Assembly: GCA_018263585.1 (NCBI GenBank)
Contig: JAANWZ010000095.1
Location: 130-34,932 of the forward strand
Origin: Calditrichota bacterium
Lineage (GTDB): Bacteria; Electryoneota; Electryoneia; Electryoneales; Electryoneaceae
Length of the DNA: 34,803 nt
Reading direction: 5' to 3'
Both the position numbers and the translations under genes were made by a program. The notes below the pieces were generated by a model that saw only the letters and a program-made list of their open reading frames with translations, searched no databases and was not told where the DNA came from. Numbering within the stretch: position 1 is the first letter of the stretch; each line of letters opens with the position of its first letter. Positions 16,447-24,688 of this stretch are shown here, one piece after another.

Positions 16447-16710
16447 GCCGGCTGGCGGCTGGCGGCGGGCACAGGTGTGTCGCCCGTGCGGGCTTGCCCG
16501 CGCGGCTCATTCCCCCGCAGCGGGGGCTACGGGGCGACCCCTCTGTCTTGTGCCCGCGCTTGCTTGTCAAGCGCGGAACAAAACCGCACAAGCAAGCCCA
16601 CTCCGTCCGTTCAGCCGCGGTGACGGCTGCGCCGTCCCCGCGGGCATATTCCGGGAGGGGCTTCAGCCTCGGGTTTCACCCTTGTGCCCGCGCTTGCTTG
16701 TCAAGCGCGG
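16447..16710. repeat. Intergenic mosaic of palindromic modules
   Basis: Between the peptidase and the paired element at 16721 there is no gene. Seen in order: a GGCTGGC-type run (16448-16467), a CCCCCGC-A-GCGGGGG hairpin (16512-16526), CCGCGCTTG-CTTGT-CAAGCGCGG (16554-16576), CCGCGGTGACGGC-TGC-GCCGTCCCCGCGG with one internal mismatch (16615-16643), GGGGCTTCAGCCTCGGG with GTTTCA (16651-16681), and a second CCGCGCTTG-CTTGT hairpin (16688-16710). Confidence 0.78.
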
Positions 16711-16720
16711 CCGGCGGCAA

Positions 16721-16920
16721 TGTGTCATCCTGAACAAGCGGGCAGAGCCGTTTCGCTGTTTCAGGCCCGCGCGGTGAAGGATCTCGAGCACTGAACGCGC
16801 TTCCGCTCTTGTCCCGCGCGGATGTCGAGATCCTTCACCCCCGCACACACTGACGTGCGGGGGGTTCAGGATGACACAATGGCGCGCACACACTGACGTG
16901 CGGGGGTACAGGATGACACG
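16721..16920. repeat. Paired palindromic element with duplicated right arm
   Basis: Left unit: TGTGTCATCCTGAAC, stem GCGGGC (16738-16743) / GCCCGC (16765-16770) with a compound loop, then GTGAAGGATCTCGA. Right unit: TCGAGATCCTTCAC, stem CCCCGCAC (16839-16846), loop ACACTGAC, stem GTGCGGGG (16855-16862), GTTCAGGATGACACA. A second partial right arm (16881-16920) repeats the CGCAC-ACACTGAC-GTGCG hairpin and AGGATGACAC. Its end abuts the GGCTGGC-type run before the next gene. Confidence 0.85.
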
Positions 16921-16961
16921 CTTCTCGGCTGGCGGCTGGCGATTGGCGGCCGGCGTCCCGC

Positions 16962-17690
16962 CTACTTCACCAGCGTCGCGGGGACGGCGAAGCTGTGTCC
17001 GGGGGCGGAAAGGCGGATGAAGTAGCGTCCGCTGGCGAGCTGTGCGCCGGACAGGGTGATTCTGTGCGCGCCGGCGGCATGGAACCCGTCCGCGAGCGTG
17101 AGCACCCGCCGCCCGGTGACGTCATGCACACTCACGGCCACTTCTCCCGGCGCGGGCAGTGTGAACCGTACCGTTGCGCGCGCGTTGAACGGGTTCGGAT
17201 ACACGGGCGCGAGCGAGTACGAGAGCGGCCTTGACCCCGCCTGCTCGCCGACGCCGACGTCTCCGATGTACGCGCTGAACGTGTGGAAGACCGCCTCCTC
17301 CGGGAGCGCGCTGTCATACACTTTCGTCGGCAGGATCGCGACGCCGTCCTCCACGTACGCGCCGACATCGACACGGACGAGCGTATCGACGAACCCGGGC
17401 GTGAGCGTGTCGTGCGCGACCGAGTCGAACGGGCTCAGGCAATAGTGGTGCGTGCACCAGTTGCGGATCCACGTCGCCGGCAGCTCCTCCTCCTCGGTGA
17501 GGAACTCGAGCACGTAGATCCGTTCCTGATCGGTCGTGTTCGTGAGCGTCATGTGGAACGCGTACGTCTCGTTGATCTCGGGCTCGACGATCAGGTGTTC
17601 GGGCACATCGAACGTGAACGTGGACTGCGCCAGGCCGGCGGCCGGCAGCAATGAAGCGATCAGGAGCAGGCTGAGCGCACGCTTCGTCAT
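16962..17690 (-). CDS. Small secreted protein with FlgD-like sorting tail
   Basis: A 242-residue precursor: signal peptide MTKRALSLLLIASLLPAAGLA, then a beta-rich domain of about 130 residues (HLIVEPEINETYAFHMTLTN, VLEFLTEEEELP) with two close cysteines in NWCTHHYC that may bond or bind metal. The FlgD-like domain (about 155-242) carries VYPNPFNARATVRFTLP, VTGRRVLTLADG and SGRYFIRLSAPG. The function of the N-terminal domain is not recognised. ATG 17690 has GGAG at 8 nt and begins the signal peptide; the frame is open upstream but non-coding. It converges with the repeat-filled gap at 16447-16920. Confidence 0.85.
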   Translation of the reverse strand: MTKRALSLLLIASLLPAAGLAQSTFTFDVPEHLIVEPEINETYAFHMTLTNTTDQERIYVLEFLTEEEELPATWIRNWCTHHYCLSPFDSVAHDTLTPGFVDTLVRVDVGAYVEDGVAILPTKVYDSALPEEAVFHTFSAYIGDVGVGEQAGSRPLSYSLAPVYPNPFNARATVRFTLPAPGEVAVSVHDVTGRRVLTLADGFHAAGAHRITLSGAQLASGRYFIRLSAPGHSFAVPATLVK

Positions 17691-17774
17691 GGCGGTATCT
17701 CCGGTGCTTGCTTTCGGGTATTCCACAGACAGGACGGAATCGGCCGGGTTGTTTCCCGTCGCAACCGATCCTCT

Positions 17775-17804
17775 AACATACTTACTGTACGGAGGCGAAG
17801 ACAA
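17775..17804 (-). promoter_or_regulatory. Sigma70-like promoter of the small FlgD-tail protein gene
   Basis: On the minus strand, TTGTCT (17804-17799), an 18-nt spacer and TATGTT (17780-17775), about 85 nt before the start codon. Confidence 0.5.
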
Positions 17805-17963
17805 GACGCGCGGCAGAATGCGCCGCCGCCGGATCGGCGTCGAGCGGCGAGGGTTTCGGCCGGCGCACGAAGGACCGCCACTCCGGAGTGTCTCCGCGAG
17901 GTGCTGACCGGCGGCTGCCAGCCGTATCTTCAACAGACAATGACGCGCGCAGCGGCGGCCGTG

Positions 17964-17992
17964 TTGCCCCCGTTGCCGCGGGCGCATATATT
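17964..17992 (+). promoter_or_regulatory. Sigma70-like promoter of the lipoprotein gene
   Basis: TTGCCC (17964-17969), a 17-nt spacer and TATATT (17987-17992). The predicted start near 17999 leaves a leader of about 40-50 nt. Confidence 0.5.
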
Positions 17993-18035
17993 TCGATCAC
18001 CTGGGCCGGAAGATCCGGCCGGACGAGAGGATATC

Positions 18036-18998
18036 GTGACGAGGTCGCCGATGTCGAAGGGACGATGGCTGCGCGGGCTGGTTCCCGTGCTGATGAGCGG
18101 TACGCTGCTGCTCGGACTCGGGTGCAACGAAGCGACGAATTTCGACCCCGACGCTCTGTTTTCGATCGAGGATTACGCCCGCGACCAGGACTACGCGCTC
18201 AATTTCGTGCGCATGATGAACCAGTGGCACGAGTCGATCGGCAACGCGAAGCAGTACCTGGACACGAACGTGGACGGGCTGTCGTTCACCGAGTCCGTGC
18301 CCGCCGGCTGGGAACGGATCGACCCGAGCCTGCGATCCTACCCGTGGTCGATCGTCGCGCTCCCCGATCCGAACAATCCCGGCCAGCTTATTCCCGCGAC
18401 GGACGAAGAGCAGCGGCTCGACAGTCTCTGGTACTACTCGTCGTTCCAGGATGCGTCATACCAGTTCGCGTCGTTCGACCGGGATGTGCCGGACGAAATC
18501 ACATTCGCGCCGGCGAAGGTCCAGTACATGCAGATGCGCTTCCTTTCCACGCCGTACGGGACATCGGTCGGGTTCGGTGATTCGGTGATGGTGGCGTACG
18601 AGGACGGCTACCGGAACCCGAGCATGCTGGTCGGCGCGGGCAAGTTCTGGAACACCGATGTCGTCACCGCGCAGGAGGCGCCCTCGGACATTGCCAGCTA
18701 CGCGTCGATGACCAATTACTGGCGGGCCTCCATCGATCACATGTCGTCGCTTCCCGGCAATCCGCAGGGCGAGTTCGACATCGATGGCGAGACAATCCTC
18801 GTGCGCGTCGATCTCGTGGAGCAAGCCACGCTGGACGTCCGGATCGACGCCTCGATTCGTTCCAACGCGCGCGGGAACGCCGTGATTTGGGTCGAGGGGG
18901 AGAAGCGCGCGGAAGTCGTGATCGAGTACTTCGACACCTCCTTCCACGGCTACTATCTGTTGCGGGAATCGAACTTCAAGGAGCCCGTCCGGTTCTGA
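18036..18998 (+). CDS. Probable lipoprotein of unknown function
   Basis: A 320-residue protein if the GTG at 18036 is used (GAGAGGA upstream) or 315 if ATG 18051 is used (ACGAGG upstream); both have good spacing. The N-terminus has basic residues, a hydrophobic stretch (GLVPVLMSGTLLLGLG) and a cysteine, giving an imperfect lipobox LGLG-C; the next residues NEATNFD look like a mature lipoprotein start. The rest is soluble, with aromatic-rich segments such as LDSLWYYSSFQDASYQFASF and ending FHGYYLLRESNFKEPVRF. I do not recognise a family. It is followed by a clear terminator and is probably monocistronic. Confidence 0.78.
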   Translation: MTRSPMSKGRWLRGLVPVLMSGTLLLGLGCNEATNFDPDALFSIEDYARDQDYALNFVRMMNQWHESIGNAKQYLDTNVDGLSFTESVPAGWERIDPSLRSYPWSIVALPDPNNPGQLIPATDEEQRLDSLWYYSSFQDASYQFASFDRDVPDEITFAPAKVQYMQMRFLSTPYGTSVGFGDSVMVAYEDGYRNPSMLVGAGKFWNTDVVTAQEAPSDIASYASMTNYWRASIDHMSSLPGNPQGEFDIDGETILVRVDLVEQATLDVRIDASIRSNARGNAVIWVEGEKRAEVVIEYFDTSFHGYYLLRESNFKEPVRF

Positions 18999-19031
18999 CA
19001 GTCACGGGCGTTCGTGCATACCGTTGCGAAG

Positions 19032-19060
19032 CGGGACCGGCTGTCCGGTCCCGTTTCTGT
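19032..19060 (+). terminator. Intrinsic terminator after the lipoprotein gene
   Basis: A 9-bp stem CGGGACCGG (19032-19040) / CCGGTCCCG (19045-19053) with loop CTGT is followed by TTTCTGTT. It abuts the stop codon of the converging response-regulator gene. Confidence 0.8.
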
Positions 19061-19464
19061 TACTGCGCGCTCGCTTTCAGGCTCATTCGACGCCAGCGGG
19101 CGAGGCGCTCGAACGAGCCGCGCACCATTGAACGGAGCGCATCAAAATCGAACGGCTTCTCGAGGAAATCGTCGAACCCGGTTTCGCGCAGTTCGACGAG
19201 GGTAAACAAATGCAGGTGGCCGCTCATCGCGATCGTGATCGCGGCCGGGTTGCGCTGCTTGATCCGGCGGCAGAGCTCAAACCCGGTCATCCCCCCCATC
19301 CGGTAGTCGATCAGGAACACCTGCACGGCGAGGACGTCGAGCATCGCGAGCGCCGCTTCGCCGGACTCGGCGACGTGCACCGTGTATCCTTCCTGAAGGA
19401 AAAGCCTGCTCAGGAACTCGCGCAGGTCCGAGTCGTCGTCTACGATCAGAAGTGAACGCGTCAT
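19060..19464 (-). CDS. Stand-alone response regulator receiver domain (CheY-like)
   Basis: A 134-residue protein consisting of one receiver domain. The acidic pocket D9-D10-D11, phosphoacceptor D53 (VFLIDYRMGGMTG), S81 (AMSG) and K103 (FLEKPF) are all present, so phosphorylation is expected. There is no DNA-binding or enzymatic output domain, only a short basic tail (FERLARWRRMSLKAS). The partner histidine kinase is not in the window. It is flanked by a terminator downstream and about 120 nt of unremarkable sequence upstream. Confidence 0.92.
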   Translation of the reverse strand: MTRSLLIVDDDSDLREFLSRLFLQEGYTVHVAESGEAALAMLDVLAVQVFLIDYRMGGMTGFELCRRIKQRNPAAITIAMSGHLHLFTLVELRETGFDDFLEKPFDFDALRSMVRGSFERLARWRRMSLKASAQ

Positions 19465-19555
19465 CTCACGCCCCGGGCAGATCAGGCCGGCGGCCTCTCA
19501 CCGACTTTCTGAAGCCGACACGTCGCTGACGCCCGGCAATGTTGTTCAGAAACAG

Positions 19556-19571
19556 GGTGTTTCGCAACACC
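19556..19571 (-). terminator. Possible terminator after miaA
   Basis: A 6-bp hairpin GGTGTT-GCGA-AACACC, read on the minus strand, lies 17 nt after the miaA stop and is followed by CTGTTTCTG. The stem is short and the T-run broken. Confidence 0.35.
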
Positions 19572-19587
19572 GGGCGCACATCCGGCC

Positions 19588-20550
19588 TCACTCGATCCCG
19601 CCCGCGCGCGCAATCTCCTGCGCAACCGTGTTCGGCGCCCGGTTATCCGCTCGAATCCACGTGATCCGGTCGTCGCGGCGGAACCACGTGAGCTGGCGCT
19701 TCGCGTAGCGGCGGGTGTTGCGCTGGATTCGCCGCACCATTTCCTCCGGCTCCTCGATCTCGCCGCGCAGGAACGCGAGCGCCTCCTCGTAGCCGGCGCT
19801 CTTCATCGCGTACGCATCCTCGTATCCGCGGTCAACGAGGTCGCGCACTTCGGCGAGCAGGCCGCGGTCGAGCATGCGCCGCGCGCGCCGGTCGATGCGT
19901 TCGTAGAGAACGACGCGCGGGAGTTCGAGCGCGAATCGCCGCACCGGCCACGGCGGGGTGTCACGACGTTGCCGGTGCAGCTCGCTGAACCGCACGCCGG
20001 ACGCGTGCACGACCTCGAGCGCGCGCAGGATCCGCTGCCGGTCGCCGGGCAGCGTTTTCTCCGCATACACCGGGTCGAGCCGTCTCAGCTCGCGATGCAG
20101 CGGCTCGAGTCCCTCACGTTCGGCGCGCTGTGCGAGCGTGCGGCGAACCGCGTCGTCCTTGATGTCGCCGCCGGAGAAAAGGCCGTCGGTGAGCGCCTGC
20201 AGGTACAGCCCGCTGCCGCCGGCGACGATTGCGAGCCGGTCATGCGCGCGCATCCGCTCGATCCACTCGCGCGCGGCGGCCGCGTACCGCCCTGCGCTGA
20301 AGATGACATCCGGTTCAACGAGATCGAACCCGTGGTGGGGGACACCGCGCCGCTCCGCCGCGGACGGCTTCGCGGTCGCGATGTCCATGTAGCGATAGAC
20401 CTGGCGGCTGTCCGCGGACACGACTTCCCCGCCGCAGCGCAGAGCCAGTTCGACGGCGACCTCCGACTTCCCGGAAGCCGTCGGGCCGGCGATCACGATC
20501 ACGGGCGCGGCGGGTGAAGCGGTCGTTGATGAGCTGCGCTGCCCTGGCAC
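19588..20550 (-). CDS. miaA: tRNA dimethylallyltransferase
   Basis: A 320-residue enzyme that adds a dimethylallyl group to A37 of tRNAs reading UNN codons. The P-loop GPTASGKS (residues 22-29), the SADSRQVYRYMDIATAKP segment, GVPHHGFDLVEPD, the GGSGLYLQAL motif and the C-terminal TRRYAKRQLTWFR are all diagnostic. It starts at GTG 20550 behind GAGGGG, 10 nt after the pfkA stop, so the two genes are probably one transcript. Length is typical. The first 15 residues are a low-complexity Ser/Thr/Ala leader before the first strand, so a start further in is possible but no better start codon is seen. Confidence 0.95.
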   Translation of the reverse strand: MPGQRSSSTTASPAAPVIVIAGPTASGKSEVAVELALRCGGEVVSADSRQVYRYMDIATAKPSAAERRGVPHHGFDLVEPDVIFSAGRYAAAAREWIERMRAHDRLAIVAGGSGLYLQALTDGLFSGGDIKDDAVRRTLAQRAEREGLEPLHRELRRLDPVYAEKTLPGDRQRILRALEVVHASGVRFSELHRQRRDTPPWPVRRFALELPRVVLYERIDRRARRMLDRGLLAEVRDLVDRGYEDAYAMKSAGYEEALAFLRGEIEEPEEMVRRIQRNTRRYAKRQLTWFRRDDRITWIRADNRAPNTVAQEIARAGGIE

Positions 20551-20560
20551 CGCCGCCCCC

Positions 20561-21643
20561 TCAACTGAGCGGGCGGCCGCAGTAGATGCCGAGCGATTCG
20601 GCGGTGCGCACGAGCTGGCCGTCCGGATTGACGAACTTCTGTTTGCCGATCGCGTCCCCGATCGGGACGTCGTGCACGTTGATCCCGTCCAGCGCGACCA
20701 TCCGCCCGAACTTCTTCTCTGCGACGAGTTCCGCGGCGCGCACGCCGAACCGGGTGCCGAGCATCCGGTCGATGCAGGTCGGACTGCCGCCGCGCTGGAG
20801 ATGGCCGAGGATCATGTGGCGCACCTCCACGTTCAACTGCTCCTGCACCATGCTCGCGAACCAGGTGCCGGGCGAGTCGCTCTTCCGGCGTCGCTGCACG
20901 ACATTCCCCTCGAACGGCTGGTTCTCCGCGGCTTCCGCGACCACCGCGATCGAGAAGTTGCTCCCGCGCGCGTACCGGCGCTTGATGAACCGGAGCGCGT
21001 CTTCGAGGTTGTACGGGATCTCGGGGATGAGGATCAGGTCGGCTCCGCCGGCGATTCCCGCCTCGAGCGCGATCCAGCCGGCGTCCCGGCCCATCACTTC
21101 GAGCACCATCGTGCGCCGGTGCGACTCCGCGGTCGTGTGCAGCCGGTCGATCGCCTCCGTCGCAACCGTGACCGCCGTGTTGAACCCGAACGAAACGTCC
21201 GTCGCCTGCAGATCGTTGTCGATCGTCTTCGGGACGCCGATCACCGGCATTCCCTTCTCGTAGAAACGCTGCGCGATGTGCATCGTCCCATCCCCGCCGA
21301 TCGCGATCAGTGCCTCGAGCTCGAGCGCCTCGAAGTTCTCCATGCAGCGGTCGGAGAGGTCGGCGGTGCGTATCTCGCCGTCCGGCGACGTGATCTCGTA
21401 CTCGAACGGGTTGCCGCGGTTCGTCGTGCCGAGGATCGTCCCCCCCTTCGGGAGGATGCCGCGCACCGAGTCGCGGTTCAACTTCACAATCCGCCGCGTG
21501 TTGATCAGCCCCTCGAAGCCGTCCTCGATGCCGATGAACTCCATGTTGAACCGGTTGATCCCGGTTTTCACGATCGCGCGGATAACCGCGTTGAGACCGG
21601 GCGCGTCTCCGCCGCCGGTGGTGATTGCGACACGAGTCTGCAT
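20561..21643 (-). CDS. pfkA: 6-phosphofructokinase (PfkA family, probably ATP-dependent)
   Basis: A 360-residue glycolytic enzyme phosphorylating fructose 6-phosphate. Visible are TTGGGDAPGLNAVIRAIV at the start, GGTILGTTNRGNPF, the nucleotide loop AIGGDGTMHIA, the catalytic segment VPKTIDNDL with the base Asp, the MGRDAGWIALEAGIAGGADL block and RGGSPTCIDRMLGTRFG. The loop has Gly where pyrophosphate enzymes have Asp (GGDG-T), while the next motif has Lys (PKTIDND); this Gly/Lys pairing is known in atypical ATP-dependent PFKs. ATG 21643 is preferred over an in-frame TTG at 21655. It precedes miaA by 10 nt. Confidence 0.92.
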   Translation of the reverse strand: MQTRVAITTGGGDAPGLNAVIRAIVKTGINRFNMEFIGIEDGFEGLINTRRIVKLNRDSVRGILPKGGTILGTTNRGNPFEYEITSPDGEIRTADLSDRCMENFEALELEALIAIGGDGTMHIAQRFYEKGMPVIGVPKTIDNDLQATDVSFGFNTAVTVATEAIDRLHTTAESHRRTMVLEVMGRDAGWIALEAGIAGGADLILIPEIPYNLEDALRFIKRRYARGSNFSIAVVAEAAENQPFEGNVVQRRRKSDSPGTWFASMVQEQLNVEVRHMILGHLQRGGSPTCIDRMLGTRFGVRAAELVAEKKFGRMVALDGINVHDVPIGDAIGKQKFVNPDGQLVRTAESLGIYCGRPLS

Positions 21644-21949
21644 GGCGGAATCCAACGTTGTGTGGTCGGGGAGTGCCGGACCAGACAGTTCGTTCCAGCG
21701 TGACGGCTACGAAAATACCGCAAAAGATGCGGATGTGCGAATCCCGCGGTGCGATTGCACCCTTTCCGCGAGACACGGGCGGCGCTGCGAACGGGCCCGC
21801 GAACGAGGTTATCTTGCAGGCAGCGTGCGGACTGCAGTCGCGAGTTCCGAGTAACGAGTAGCGAGATTGCGGGGTTGCCGGACTTGCGCTGTCACATGAC
21901 ACTCGTGCCCGCGCTTGCTCGTCAAGCGCGGATTCAAGAGGCGAGCGAG
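21644..21949. repeat. Intergenic gap with ACGAGT run and one CCGCG-N-TTG hairpin
   Basis: Between the divergent pfkA and outer-membrane protein genes. A degenerate run of GAGT/ACGAGT words occupies about 21838-21866 and the hairpin CCGCGCTTG-CTCGT-CAAGCGCGG lies at 21909-21931, ending 18 nt before the next start codon. No promoter stood out in the rest. Confidence 0.65.
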
Positions 21950-23737
21950 ATGACATTGAGACCGCGCACACTGAGAGCCGGCGCAATTGTGATCGCCGGA
22001 TTATTCATCGCGGGAGCGTGCGCCGTCGCGAGCGCGGACCCTGCGCGCGCGGGCGCCGATCCTGACCGGCGCTTCCGCCTCCGCGAGATCCGCGTGCACG
22101 GCCTCCCGGAGCTGAGCGCATCCGAACGCCGCGCGCTCACCGGTCTCGACGAAGGCGCGCGCTACACCGGCGATCAGTTGCTCGCGGTTCGCGACACGAT
22201 CACCGCCCGGCTCGCCCGGCTTGCCGCGTTCCCGCTCGCGCGGCTCGATACGGTTGCCGTGGACACGCTTGCCGGCGGGCGCACGGTCAACATCTCCGCC
22301 CGCATCGTTCCCGGGCCGCGCCCGATCGTGGCGTCCCTGGAAATCACCGGCCCCGGCGCGCAACATGCGGGCGAACTGAGCGATGCGATCGAGACGTCGC
22401 CCGGGGACCCGTTCCGCGTGAACGTGTGGCGCGCCGACCTCGAACGCGTCGTGGACTGGCTGCGCGCGCGGGGCTACCCGTTCGCGCGGGCGTCGTCGGA
22501 GCGGATCGAGCCGCGGTTCGCCGGCGACACGGTCCTGGTCGAGCTCGCGCTCGCCGTTCAACCCGGCGCGCGCGTGCACATCGAGCGTGTCGAGTTCGCC
22601 GGGCTGACGCACACCCGGCCGCGGACGGCGGAGCGGACGGCGCGGATCCGTGCCGGCGTGTTCAATCCCAAGGAGATCGCGCGCGCGCGCCGGCGCCTGT
22701 TGCGCAGCGAGTGGTGCCGAACCGTCGCCCCCGGCGAGATCTTCCGCGACCGCGAAGGTCGCTACGGCGTGCTGTTCACAGTCGAGGAGCAGCGGACAAA
22801 CAGCGTGACCGGCGCGGTCGGCTACGATCCCGTCGAGCTCGGTCTCGCCGGGACATTCGACGCGACGCTCGCGAACCTGTTCGGCGGCGGCCGCTCGTTC
22901 GACCTCCACTGGCGCCGCGACGGCGACCGCGCGCGCAGGTTCTCGCTCGCGTACCGGGAGCCGTTCCTGTTCGGCGCGCCGCTCGACGCACGCATTCACC
23001 TCGACCAGGAGGTGCGCGATTCGCTGTACGTCGCGGTCGAGTTCGGCGCCGGGCTCGCGTTTCGCGCCGCGGACGACTGGTTGCTCACGGCCACGATCCG
23101 CCGGCGTTCGATTGAAGCCGACTCACTCGCGGCCGATACGACCGATTTCACACTGATCGGGCTCGGCGCGCGGGTGGAATACGACAGCCGCGACCGAGCC
23201 ACGAATCCACGCGCCGGAGCGCTCGTTCGCATCGGCAGCGAACGGCTGTTCGTCTCGGGAACGGAAACGGTGATCGAGCCCGGCGGGTCGGCGAGTGCGC
23301 GCGAACTGCCCGACCTCTACCGGCACACGTTCGCCGCGGAAACCGCCGTCCCGCTGCGCGGCGACTGGGTCGGCTACGGCGCGCTGCACGGGGTCGAATT
23401 GCGTGCGGACGACGATCGCCTCCCGCCGGTCGCCGAGTGGGTGCAGCTCGGTGGGATCGAGAGCGTGCGCGGGTTCGCCGAGCGCTCGCTGCTCGCGCCG
23501 CGCGCGGGCTGGGGCACGATCGAACTGCGCCGGCTGCTCGGACCGTTGAGCCGCGCGTACGCGCTCGCCGACGTCGCCGCACTCGACACCGGCGGATCCG
23601 CACGCTGGGAGTGGGCGTACGGGGCCGGCGTGCAGGTGGACACGGGTGTCGGGCTGTTCAACGTCGCCGTCGCCGTGCCCGGAGGGGAAGGTCTCTCCGC
23701 GGCGGTCATGCACGCGCAGGCAATCGCGCGGTTCTGA
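21950..23737 (+). CDS. BamA/TamA-like outer-membrane protein with POTRA domains
   Basis: A 595-residue exported protein of the Omp85 superfamily. After a signal peptide (to about SADPARA, residue 27) come three POTRA-like domains: about 40-115 (FRLREIRVHGLPELSASERR), 118-200 (VASLEITGPGAQ ... RARGYPFARASSERIEP) and 203-280 (HIERVEFAGLTHTRPRT ... GVLFTVEEQ). The C-terminal half is a beta-barrel with EPFLFGAPLDARIHL, the family motif SVRGFAE near residue 507 and a terminal aromatic (AQAIARF). Such proteins insert or translocate other outer-membrane proteins. It is shorter than BamA (about 800), closer to TamA, and probably an accessory translocon. ATG 21950 begins the signal peptide. Confidence 0.88.
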   Translation: MTLRPRTLRAGAIVIAGLFIAGACAVASADPARAGADPDRRFRLREIRVHGLPELSASERRALTGLDEGARYTGDQLLAVRDTITARLARLAAFPLARLDTVAVDTLAGGRTVNISARIVPGPRPIVASLEITGPGAQHAGELSDAIETSPGDPFRVNVWRADLERVVDWLRARGYPFARASSERIEPRFAGDTVLVELALAVQPGARVHIERVEFAGLTHTRPRTAERTARIRAGVFNPKEIARARRRLLRSEWCRTVAPGEIFRDREGRYGVLFTVEEQRTNSVTGAVGYDPVELGLAGTFDATLANLFGGGRSFDLHWRRDGDRARRFSLAYREPFLFGAPLDARIHLDQEVRDSLYVAVEFGAGLAFRAADDWLLTATIRRRSIEADSLAADTTDFTLIGLGARVEYDSRDRATNPRAGALVRIGSERLFVSGTETVIEPGGSASARELPDLYRHTFAAETAVPLRGDWVGYGALHGVELRADDDRLPPVAEWVQLGGIESVRGFAERSLLAPRAGWGTIELRRLLGPLSRAYALADVAALDTGGSARWEWAYGAGVQVDTGVGLFNVAVAVPGGEGLSAAVMHAQAIARF

Positions 23738-24200
23738 CCGCGCCGCCACCACCCGCAACCCGCGAATGATCGCGCCCCGCACCACATAGTCTCCGAGAGG
23801 CACCGGGCCGGTTCCTTCCCGCCGGGACCAACAGGCTGGGCGCGCAAATAGCATCGATACGCTTGTCGGCGGCGCCGGATTTCGACAGCTATCTTAGGCA
23901 ATATTCTCCACTCAGGATGTCGAAAACTCGTCAAGTGAGTTGATGGAATCCGGCCGTGACTCTTGACTCGCCCTCCCCCCCTGTGCCGTATGCTGGATTC
24001 GAGTGCGCGGCGCTGTGCTGGAAGGAAACCAGCGGATTTGCTGTGATCGCACGGACTTCGCCCGGCTGACGGAGCTCGCGGACTCTCCACAGCCCGGCAC
24101 GTGACGCCGCCCGCCGGCCCGCAGCCGGTGCCGGCACGTTCCGAGACAACGTCCGCCAGATCGCGGCGGGCACTTTCATCCACGCAAGTGGAGGTATATC
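23738..24200. other. Intergenic gap, little recognised
   Basis: 463 bp without a convincing gene. GC falls around 23865-23960 (for example GCTATCTTAGGCAATATTCTCC). A weak promoter-like pair, TTGACT (23963-23968) and TATGCT (23989-23994), has a 20-nt spacer, longer than ideal. None of the dispersed palindrome families is seen here, unlike most other gaps of this size in the window. Confidence 0.4.
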
Positions 24201-24614
24201 ATGAAACGGAGAAGTTACGCTGTCGTCATCGCTGTTCTCGCGGTCGCAGTGCTCTGGGGTCTGGCGGGCGCAGCGCAATACGAGTTCAATGTCGAGCCCG
24301 GCGGTCTCGGTTCAGAATCGATCACGAGTTCGTCCGGTGACGGGAACTTCGACCTTTCCGTCAGCTGCCTTGTGGAAAATGCTGTGACTTGGTCTCATGG
24401 CGTGTTCATCGAGGACGATGTGAACGGTACACAATACCAGGAATTCCCCGAACTGGACGAGAACGAGGAGTTTGAGGACTCTGGTTTCGTCGAGGTCAGC
24501 GACGGGGACTACATAGGCCACGTGAGCGGAGACGAACAAGACCGCGGCTACTCCGTGTTCAAGCTCGACTACCCTCTCCCGCGAACCGTTTACATTGACC
24601 GTGCCCGTACCTGA
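24201..24614 (+). CDS. Small secreted acidic protein, unknown function
   Basis: A 137-residue precursor with a clear signal peptide (MKRRSYAVVIAVLAVAVLWG, cleavage near AGAAQ, about residue 25). The mature part is acidic (IEDDVNGTQYQEFPELDENEE) and probably beta-structured; one cysteine lies in SVSCLVEN. No family is recognised. GGAGG sits 7 nt before the ATG. Base composition is lower in GC than in the flanking genes (53% in 24361-24420 by hand count). It ends within a terminator hairpin and is followed 74 nt later by the beta-helix gene, which has the same GCAAGTGGAG word before its start. Confidence 0.8.
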   Translation: MKRRSYAVVIAVLAVAVLWGLAGAAQYEFNVEPGGLGSESITSSSGDGNFDLSVSCLVENAVTWSHGVFIEDDVNGTQYQEFPELDENEEFEDSGFVEVSDGDYIGHVSGDEQDRGYSVFKLDYPLPRTVYIDRART

Positions 24615-24647
24615 GTCACTTACGTTTAGGTGCGGGCACGGGTTGTT
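24599..24647 (+). terminator. Terminator overlapping the stop of the small secreted protein gene
   Basis: A 14-bp stem (24599-24612 with 24628-24641, one T-G pair) with a 15-nt loop is followed by GTTGTT. The stop codon TGA lies at the top of the stem. Confidence 0.7.
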
Positions 24648-24688
24648 AGCCACCGCGACTGCACAGTACGCTGCAAGTGGAGCCTGCC

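Noticed and set aside
20499-21986. 495-codon open frame overlapping pfkA in another frame
   Set aside because: It covers pfkA in a shifted frame and has Arg/Asp-rich shadow composition; pfkA itself is a full family match.
23123-23854. Minus-strand open frame of 243 codons reaching past the outer-membrane protein gene
   Set aside because: Most of it is antisense to the BamA/TamA-like gene, and the part beyond shows no family or ribosome binding site.
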